This document shows positions 56,966 to 64,000 of a DNA stretch of 64,000 nt, piece by piece. A program made the translations under genes and the position numbers. Every line of letters starts with the position of its first letter. Positions within the stretch are counted from its first letter, which is position 1. The notes beneath the pieces are model-generated. The model made no database searches. It had not been told where the DNA came from and saw only the letters and a program-made list of their open reading frames with translations. The stretch spans positions 27,064,510-27,128,509 of the forward strand of contig OX328128.1 of NCBI GenBank assembly GCA_946811695.1, given 5' to 3'. Source of the stretch: Gonocerus acuteangulatus (Eukaryota; Arthropoda; Insecta; Hemiptera; Coreidae).

Positions 56966-57169
56966 GGTATTTTTTTTTTAAATTTATTTATTTATTTTTA
57001 CGGCGCTTCAACATCTTGGCCATTAGCGCCGACATCCAGGGTGCAGCGAGAAATTTTCCTGAGCCGTGGGATGAGAAAATTCCTGCCACCGGTGGGGATC
57101 GAATCCACCATCTCCCGCTTTTGAATCTAAGGCGCTAGCCACTAGACCACAGGAGACCCCGGTATTTTT
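56966..57169 (-). mobile_element. tRNA-derived SINE (family 2)
   Basis: Minus strand from 57160: GTGGTCTAGTGGCTAGCGCC (box A) and GGTGGATTCGATCCCCACC (box B). The body has GCACCCTGGATGTCGGCGCT and an A-rich (AAAT)n tail. It is flanked by GGTATTTTT at 56966-56974 and 57161-57169. Confidence 0.88.
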
Positions 57170-59310
57170 GTTTTATATAAGGAATTTGTATTTGCAATGC
57201 AGTTGAAATGAGCTCCCTTTCATTTTTTGGGCCCCCCTTCTATCTTGTCCCATGTACAGCCGGTCTTTTTTCTATTTGTTTTTAATTAACTTTCTGAGTT
57301 GAGCAAAAGCTCAAAAAAAACATAAACACAGTACATTGTTGACCTCAAACCACCATACTAACTTGGTTTAAATGGGGCTCCCTGAAATTGGATTAGAAAA
57401 AGAGCTTTGACGTTTTATATCTGACTTGTGACCTATCAGAAATTCTTCTTTTTTTTTTACATTTAAAATACTTTCCTTGAAATTGAATGATAAATGGAAA
57501 AAGTGTAGTATGATCAACTTGCAATTCCATTTATTTTTCAAAGGTAAGTAAAATAATTTTCACGCAGATATTGTTTCTAGGCTAAAATTCTGCTCACAAT
57601 GTAAGTGAGTGATGTCACTTAAGATGTCCTTAACTCTCAGTCGCTTAGTAACACTGCGATTTCTAAGTGATGCATTGATTTATGATTTTGAGAATTTACA
57701 ATGAAGAGGGGGCATCCAGTCTCGAAGTCGTCTTGAGTTTTGACCATATTACTGCCAAATATGTTAAAGCACTTCAAGGAATCGCTCTCCGTCCAACACT
57801 GTTATCAGGAGTCGGCATTAATTCAAAACCCCTCTATTGATTTTTGTTTTCGCCTTTCCAAGTGCATTCAGAGTATAGATATTAATTTAATAGATTACTA
57901 AATTAAATGTAATGCCAATTTGAAGGTCGATAAGTCAATTTTAGCTATAGGATATTTTGAAAATCAAGACTTGATAAGTGCGTTCTCTTCATTTATTACA
58001 CCAGCCCTTTTAACTGTAATAAGAGAGCATAGATATTAAATTTATAATACATTATTGTTACATCAAAACTATGAATACATGAAACTAATGTTTCAATAAA
58101 TGAGGAATATTTTATTCTATTTTACAGTAATTTTGGTTCTGATTGTCAGAACCAGGAGGAACTTAGTTTGCACAGTTACTTAGTTTGTCAGATAAAAAAA
58201 AAAATAAATAAATAAGTTTTAAACAATACGTGAAATTTATGTGCGCAGTGGAGGCCAACCAGTCTTTCTATAGTTCATTGCTTGTTTGACTGATGTCTAA
58301 AAATAATTTTATCTTATTATTTATTTTTTCTAAACCAATTATGTACACTTTCTCTAGCTACTCAAAATAGTTAAGAAATAAAAAGTCAATTGCAAATTTG
58401 AAAAAAGAAAGTTACATCTGAAAGATTTATTCAGTGTTTATATTTATTTATTTTATTAAGTTAATTTATTTAAATAGAATCTTAGCCTACATTAATATCA
58501 AATTTAATTAAGGGCTGAAAGAAGATCTAAGACTAAGAGATTCTTCTTTTTTAAAAAAAAAAAAAAAAAATACTGTATTATAGTTATTATTGTTTAGTTA
58601 AAATGTATTGTAAGAAACCTAAAATTTTTAATTTTATTACTATGATGTGATGACTATAGTACATCACTAAAACGAAATGGAGACTGATAAAAATGAAAGA
58701 CGTTTGAAATTGAAGGTGTTCTAAGCAAGCAAGTTATGGACCACAATTTGCTACAAAGTGAATATCAGTGGTCGATATATGGAGGTTGTAAATGTACTGA
58801 CTGTGTGTATATATATTTAAGTGAGAGACATGTATAGACCCTCTCGATGGGATGATATGTTCACATTGTGTTTGAACACAAATATATAGATATGTCTAGA
58901 GTGAAAGATACTTGGATTATTAAAATCGTTTTATTTTCTTTCCCTCTATATGTCAATTTATTTCCGTCTCCAATATCCTCTACTCTTTCACAGGGTGTCT
59001 ACTGCACGAAAATGTCATGAAATTGAAAATAGGACACGAAAAAGTCATGAATTTTGAAACCATGTCACAAAATTTCAGTTTTACTGGCTTAATTGTCGCA
59101 GCTTTCGTACGGCAACACAATTCTATCTGGCTCCCCATCCTTGCCTTTATTAGCGTCCTTTGTTGTAACATTTACACATCAATTATCCATTGTTTACATA
59201 TATTTTTATTTATTCATATTCAGAGTTTTTTACTCAGACTTAAAAATTGAAATTGTGCACACTTTAATTGACTAAATTATGTACATTGGCAATACATATT
59301 TAGTTTGTAA
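57170..59310. other. Intergenic, nothing recognised
   Basis: About 2.1 kb, AT-rich, with short A/T runs. No coding or RNA feature recognised. Microsatellite content is low here compared with the rest. Confidence 0.4.
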
Positions 59311-59486
59311 GAGACCTGGTGGCCATGAGAGTTAAGCACTTAACATTCCGTGCCAAGGGTCGTGGGTTCAATTCCCACTAGGGGTTGTGGCTTTTCTTTT
59401 GAAAAAAGAAAAGGCATCACCCCTATCCTGGCTAGAAAAGGGTGGTAACCTATAGATAACCTGTCCTAAAATTCTTAGTTAATAAT

Positions 59487-59807
59487 AAATGGACGTTTTG
59501 TTTTTTTTTTTTTGTTTTTTTTTTTTTGTTTTTTTATTTAATATGTTTATTTAACATCTGTACAATATTTAAGTACATTGGTTAAGTATGATCAGTATAT
59601 ACAGGATCTTATTTATGATCTCACATAATGAAATTTAAAAAAATAAATAAATAAGTAATGATGATAATATATACAAAAATTAATTACAAATAAATAAATA
59701 AAAAGAAAAGAAATATGAGAAAAAAAAATATATATGATTAATAAAGAAAAAAGGGAAACAACAACATAAAAATAAATTACTAATGATAAAGAAAAAAAAA
59801 TTATAAT

Positions 59808-59841
<34 letters not shown>

Positions 59842-60808
59842 GGACTTTGGAAGAAGCCAATCAATATTGACACTTCCTAATTGAGAGATTTTATTTGTCC
59901 TTTAATTACATAATTGATCACGAGGCCAAGATCTCTTTAGCCTCCTAGGAGGGTTTTTGGGGTGGAATTGAGAGGAGAGGGATTGAGCTCTGGGATTGGG
60001 ATGGGAAGATAGTTTAGAGTGAAAAGTTAGGAATCGGGATTTTGCAAGTTCTTGAACGAAAGGGATGTTGAGGTCATTATGGAGGGTTTTATTGGAAACG
60101 TAGAAAGGTGCATTAACTATTTTGCGTAAGACTTTGGATTGGAATGCCTGTATTCTCTGTATATTTGAAGTTTTGGTTGTTCCCCATAGTTCAAGTCCGT
60201 ACGTCCAAATAGGTCTGATGATGGTTTTGTATATAGTGAGTTTGTTCTGTGTTGTCAGTTTTGATGAGGGTCCCAATAGTCGTCTTAGGAGTCCATATCT
60301 CCTGTTCAGTTCCTGTCTTTTCAGTCGGGTGTGTGGGTTCCAAGTGAGTCTACTGTCCAGTAATAATCCCAGGTAGCGCACCTCATTGGATATAGGGAGT
60401 TCGTGGCTGAATATGCAAACAGGAGGACAAGTCCTCTTATTAAGGGTGAATGTTATTTGGCTGCATTTCTCTGGATTCACCTTGATTTTCCACCTGTTGC
60501 ACCAATCCTCGACAGACTCTAGATGTTCCTGCAGGTGGGAGGAAGCAGTTTCAGGATCAGGGGAGGAGGAAAAAATAGCTGTATCATCAGCATAGGTAGT
60601 TAAGTGTGTATTTGGATGGGTAGGGATGTCGGAGGAGTACACAAGGTACAGGATAGGACCGAGGATACTTCCTTGCGGTACGCCGGAGAAGATTGGACGG
60701 GAATGAGACAATGTGGAACCAGATCTTACTTGGAAGGAGCGGCTTGATAGGTAGGACTGTAGGATTAGGAAGTATGTGTGGGGAAGTATGCGCCGTAAAA
60801 TGGACGTT
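59487..60808 (-). mobile_element. 5'-truncated Jockey-clade retrotransposon with 11-bp target duplication
   Basis: The insert 59498-60797 is flanked by AAATGGACGTT at 59487-59497 and 60798-60808. The poly(A) tail shows as a T-rich run at 59498-59537 on the plus strand. The 3' UTR is about 59540-59901, and the open frame is on the minus strand above it. Confidence 0.9.
59902..60711 (-). CDS. Jockey-type reverse transcriptase, C-terminal part
   Basis: 269 codons from an internal Met; the same frame is open back to the truncation point near 60797. Contains IFSGVPQGSILGPILYLVYS (near residue 7), the catalytic TYADDTAIF (near 39), a thumb region WCNRWKIKVNPEKCSQI, VRYLGLLLDSRLTW and IRPIWTYGLELWGTT. 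No RNase H domain, as in Jockey elements. The N-terminal gag, endonuclease and fingers are lost by 5' truncation. No stops within. Confidence 0.9.
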   Translation of the reverse strand: MSHSRPIFSGVPQGSILGPILYLVYSSDIPTHPNTHLTTYADDTAIFSSSPDPETASSHLQEHLESVEDWCNRWKIKVNPEKCSQITFTLNKRTCPPVCIFSHELPISNEVRYLGLLLDSRLTWNPHTRLKRQELNRRYGLLRRLLGPSSKLTTQNKLTIYKTIIRPIWTYGLELWGTTKTSNIQRIQAFQSKVLRKIVNAPFYVSNKTLHNDLNIPFVQELAKSRFLTFHSKLSSHPNPRAQSLSSQFHPKNPPRRLKRSWPRDQLCN

Positions 60809-60825
60809 AAAATTAAAATTTTGAA

Positions 60826-61092
60826 TTTTTTTATTGTCGTTCAATATTTTTGAGGTTGCTTCCATAGTCCTACTAAACTTTTTAGTATCATCATTTCTTC
60901 ACTTTTACGTACGTAAAATTGTAAGCTTGTACCACGGTAATCTTTGTATGGTTACAAATAATTTTAAGCTAAAACTTAAGTATATTTCTTTGTAAGTGAA
61001 ATTATTTCTTTTTAATAGGCATGATATTTGCATTTCAAGTTATGAGATAGGCTTTCACAAAAATAGTAGACACCCTGGTTCAATATTTTTTA
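60826..61092. other. Intergenic, nothing recognised
   Basis: AT-rich sequence between the SINE tail and a minisatellite. Confidence 0.4.
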
Positions 61093-61340
61093 TTAATTTA
61101 TTCCCTTCTCTCTGTCTCTATTTCCCTCTGTAATACCTTCTGCTCTTTAAATAATATATTCATTTTATTTATTCCCTTCTCTCTGTCTCTATTTCCCTCT
61201 GTAATACCTTCTGCTCTTTAAATAATATATTCATTTTATTTATTCCCTTCTCTCTGTCTCTATTTCTCTCAGTGCTTTCAATAATATATTAATTTTATTT
61301 ATTCCCTTTTCTCTGATTTGATTTCCCTCAATAATATATT
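61093..61340. repeat. 71-bp tandem repeat, ~3.5 copies
   Basis: TTCCCTTCTCTCTGTCTCTA starts units at 61101, 61172 and 61243, and a diverged one at 61302. The first two units are essentially identical. Confidence 0.85.
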
Positions 61341-62145
61341 CTAGTTTGAAGAGAATATTACCTCTAACACAGTGAGGCCATTATCTCTTGCCTTACAGAT
61401 TAGCCTTTGTGGACGAGCACCACAGAACCAAGCCTTAACCCCCCCCCCCTCCAAAAGAGCACTAGCAAGTAGCAACAAGCTATAAGAATTAGTGAGGACA
61501 AAAGCTCATAATAGATGATTATATTTTTTTATTCATTTAATGTGTTTTCAACCTCTAGGTGGTCATTAATTGAACGATTAAAAAAGAATATGAATTAGTT
61601 TAAATAATTCTATCAGCTTTGCATGAAAGTAAGAGCTGCTTAAAGAGATTATGGATGAGGGTGCAATAAAAAAAGTCTAAGAACTATATAATCATATTTA
61701 TTCTGTAATAATAATTTTATTCAATGAGACTAATTACAAACAAAAATGTGGCCATCTAATGCCTTTGGTGGAATCATAAGCAGCTAATTTTGTTGGAAGA
61801 GTATAAAAAATAAATACTCCAGGACATCTAATTGACAAACACTTTTTCCCCCTACTTTTGTAAAAATGTTATTTTGACTTTTTAAGGAAAACATGATATG
61901 GTATCTTAAAGAATATGTAAATAAATTACGTAAAAAAAAAATTGACTACATAGAAAATACCAATAAGATATTTGAGGAAATCACTCCCACAATTGAGTGA
62001 TTTAAAGTTATAACTTATTTCAGAAAAATTGAAGGTAACTCTGACTTCCTATAAATTTTGATTGGAAAAAATTATACAGAAAACCCAATTTTTCTGATTT
62101 TGTCTGCCCTCTTGAACAAAAAAATAGAGAAGAAGAAAAGGCTCA
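61341..62145. other. Intergenic, nothing recognised
   Basis: AT-rich with a C-run at 61439-61449. No feature recognised. Confidence 0.4.
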
Positions 62146-62902
62146 ATAAATTGTATTAAGCAGTTAGGGAATAATTGGGATTCGGCTTGAAAAACATCAA
62201 TACAATTTTTGTAAAACTCTGTATTGAGAACGTTTCGACTACTCTTTGGTATCCTTCGTCAGCTAAACTACAAAACACAATTGGAGAAATAATATACAGA
62301 ATATTTAAACGAATAAAGAAATATGGTAAATCTACAATTATAAACCACGAATAAGAACATTTTGTTGTTAACATCAATAAATAAAAGAACAGGTAAGTGA
62401 ACAATAGTTTTTTCCCAAGAACTTATCTATAATCAAAGAAAAACTTATCTTTATTATTATTATAATGGTCTGTTTTTCTTTAGAACTTAGTTCAGAGAGT
62501 ATGGTTAGATAATCAAAAACACAATAATTTAAAATAAAATAGTACAAATGAAAAGACAGTAATAATATTTATTATAAGTTCTACGGGGAAAACTACTGTT
62601 CACTTACCTGTTTATAATGTTCTTTTACTTATTATGTTAACAACAAAACGTTCTTATACGTGGTTTGTAATTGTAGATGTACCATATTTCTTTATTGGTT
62701 TAACTATTCTGTATATTATTTCTCCAATTGTGTTTTGTATTTTAGGTAGATTAAAACAACCAAAGAGTAGCCAAAAGGTCCTTAATACAGATTTTTACAA
62801 AAATTATATTGATAATTTGGTTTTTCTAGCCAAATCCCAACTATTCCTTAACTGCTTATTACCTCGGCGGCTAACTAACGACACCTCATTATAAATTGTA
62901 TT
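62146..62902 (+). mobile_element. Second palindromic Penelope-like element, 12-bp target duplication
   Basis: ATAAATTGTATT is at 62146-62157 and 62891-62902. Inverted arms of about 260 bp (62158-62415 and 62595-62857) are roughly 80% alike. The right arm alone has a 33-nt extension (62858-62890) containing ACCTCGGCGGCTAACTAACG. The left arm contains the hammerhead-like hairpin in inverse (GTTTCGACTACTC..GGTATCCTTCGTCAG); the right-arm copy is eroded. The arms match 50299/51789 at the outer ends (GGGATTCGGCT). Confidence 0.72.
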
Positions 62903-62976
62903 GTTGAAAAGGGCAGTTTGTTAATTCAAACTGATGGTCCATGAAAATTGTAATTAAAACTCGGTCATGCATTTCG

Positions 62977-62983
62977 TATAAAT

Positions 62984-63031
<48 letters not shown>

Positions 63032-63209
63032 CCGGCACATGTACATCTAGGTCATTAGCGCCGACATCCAGGGTACAGCGAGGAATTTTACCAGCGAGCC
63101 GTGGGATGATAAAATTCCTGCCGGAGGTTGGGAATCGAACCCACCATCTCCCGCTTATGAATCCAAGGCGCTAGCCATTAGACCACGGGAGACCCCTTAT
63201 AAATAAGGT
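62977..63209 (-). mobile_element. tRNA-derived SINE (family 2) with 12-bp target duplication
   Basis: TATAAATAAGGT is at 62977-62988 and 63198-63209. A 44-nt poly(T) (62988-63032; tail on the minus strand) is followed by the family 2 body. The head on the minus strand has GTGGTCTAATGGCTAGCGCC and GGTGGGTTCGATTCCCAACC. It is less diverged than the copy at 56966. Confidence 0.92.
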
Positions 63210-64000
63210 ATTGTAGAATAATTTAAAACGAAAATATCTTTCCATATAAATACAATAACAGAAAAGATTTTTCCTTGTTGAATGCAATATACATCGTGAA
63301 ATTTATCAGTGAATGTTGAATCCTTCCAATAATGTATTCAAATACTGTCTTAGAACTAAAGATTCAAACTTTTTGGAAACATTAAACAACCATGAAGGAT
63401 AATGAAACAGTCATAGGCAATGTATTAAATTAAGCATTAAATATGGTACTGAGGAAGCTACAATTAAGAAAGAAAAATTAGCTTAAATGATTGTCCATGG
63501 TATTTAATTTTAATAGTTCTTGAGTAAATCTTGACAAGTACATTTTTAAGCCTATGAAAGATTTCACACAGGAGCAAACCAATTCTGATAGTTTTTCTGT
63601 CAACTAACGTGTATTTTCACTTAATTCCTGACAGATCCTCTATGTCTATTATTTTTTTTTTAAATAACTGAGAATGTCTGAGTTAATATCTTGGCTGTCA
63701 GCTTCATTAAGAGGTAACAGACTCTTAATGCCACTGTAGTTATTTTAATATGTATTTTGGATTTGGAGTCAGGAAACTGAATTCTCTCAAATATAGTATA
63801 CTGTATGTACTGTTCTCTAAAATATATAGAACAAAGCAGGAATATATGTACAAACCACAGAATGGTTCTGGCTTGTTATAAATAAAATAAAGAAGAAGTG
63901 AATTATTTATATTGAATATAGAGCTTGTGAAAGTAGCGATTTGCTCTTTTTCAAATGTTGGCGGTAAAAACCACTGACAAACCAATTATTATAAGGTTGC
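63210..64000. other. Intergenic, nothing recognised
   Basis: AT-rich. The minus-strand open frame at 63740-63985 has no recognisable motif. Confidence 0.4.

Larger units (their letters stand above)
59311..60825 (+). mobile_element. SINE family 1, split by a Jockey-type insertion
   Basis: SINE head and body at 59311-59497, with box A GGTGGCCATGAGAGTTAAGC and box B GTGGGTTCAATTCCCACTAG. The interrupted tail resumes at 60798 (AAATGGACGTTAAAATTAAA). The SINE is colinear once the insert and one copy of the duplication are removed. Confidence 0.88.

Overview
This is a nuclear segment from an animal, most likely an insect and possibly a hemipteran-type genome (weakly held). It is AT-rich and crowded with (TA)n microsatellites and transposon relics. 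Three protein-coding genes stand out, all recognised from motifs read in the sequence. (1) On the minus strand, 8990 down past the left edge, are the first four coding exons of a CYP4-family cytochrome P450. (2) On the plus strand, 23762-44396, is a complete 11-exon SAMM50 gene, the outer-membrane beta-barrel of the mitochondrial sorting and assembly machinery. Its exons join in frame to 474 codons. (3) On the plus strand, 52429-53457, is an intact single-exon DCAF7 (WD40 adaptor, 342 aa). The three genes share no pathway.

Layout: 1-9000 is P450 exons with introns filled by a Helentron-like element, an RTE retrotransposon with a 13-bp target duplication, SINEs and a hAT MITE with an 8-bp duplication. 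9000-23700 is intergenic: a transposon-derived pseudogene, Helentron-like elements, a Tigger-like MITE, a mariner relic and a large perfect palindrome. 23.7-44.7 kb is SAMM50; its introns hold a 1.5-kb palindromic mariner-like MITE, Helentron-like copies, and a nested block (31.8-39.0 kb) containing a truncated non-LTR element, a gag-only LTR retrotransposon and a hAT MITE. 44.7-52.4 kb holds a solo LTR, a tRNA-derived SINE, a hAT MITE and a large palindrome. 52.4-54.3 kb is DCAF7. 54.3-64 kb is intergenic with SINEs, a Jockey-type retrotransposon inserted in a SINE, and a second palindrome.

The most interesting system is a family of short palindromic retroelements at 50285-51836, 62146-62902 and, in miniature, 26188-26283. 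Each has 12-14 bp target duplications and a one-sided terminal extension of about 30-33 nt. The two large copies carry, in each arm, a hairpin resembling a hammerhead ribozyme core. The layout recalls Penelope-like elements (inverted pseudo-LTRs plus a one-sided extension), yet no reverse transcriptase lies inside.

A second theme is a superfamily of non-coding elements with a shared 5' end, a microsatellite core and a 3' hairpin ending in G(C/T)GCTAA, which fits Helentron-associated (HINE/DINE-type) elements. Gene names rest on remembered family features; no database search was possible.
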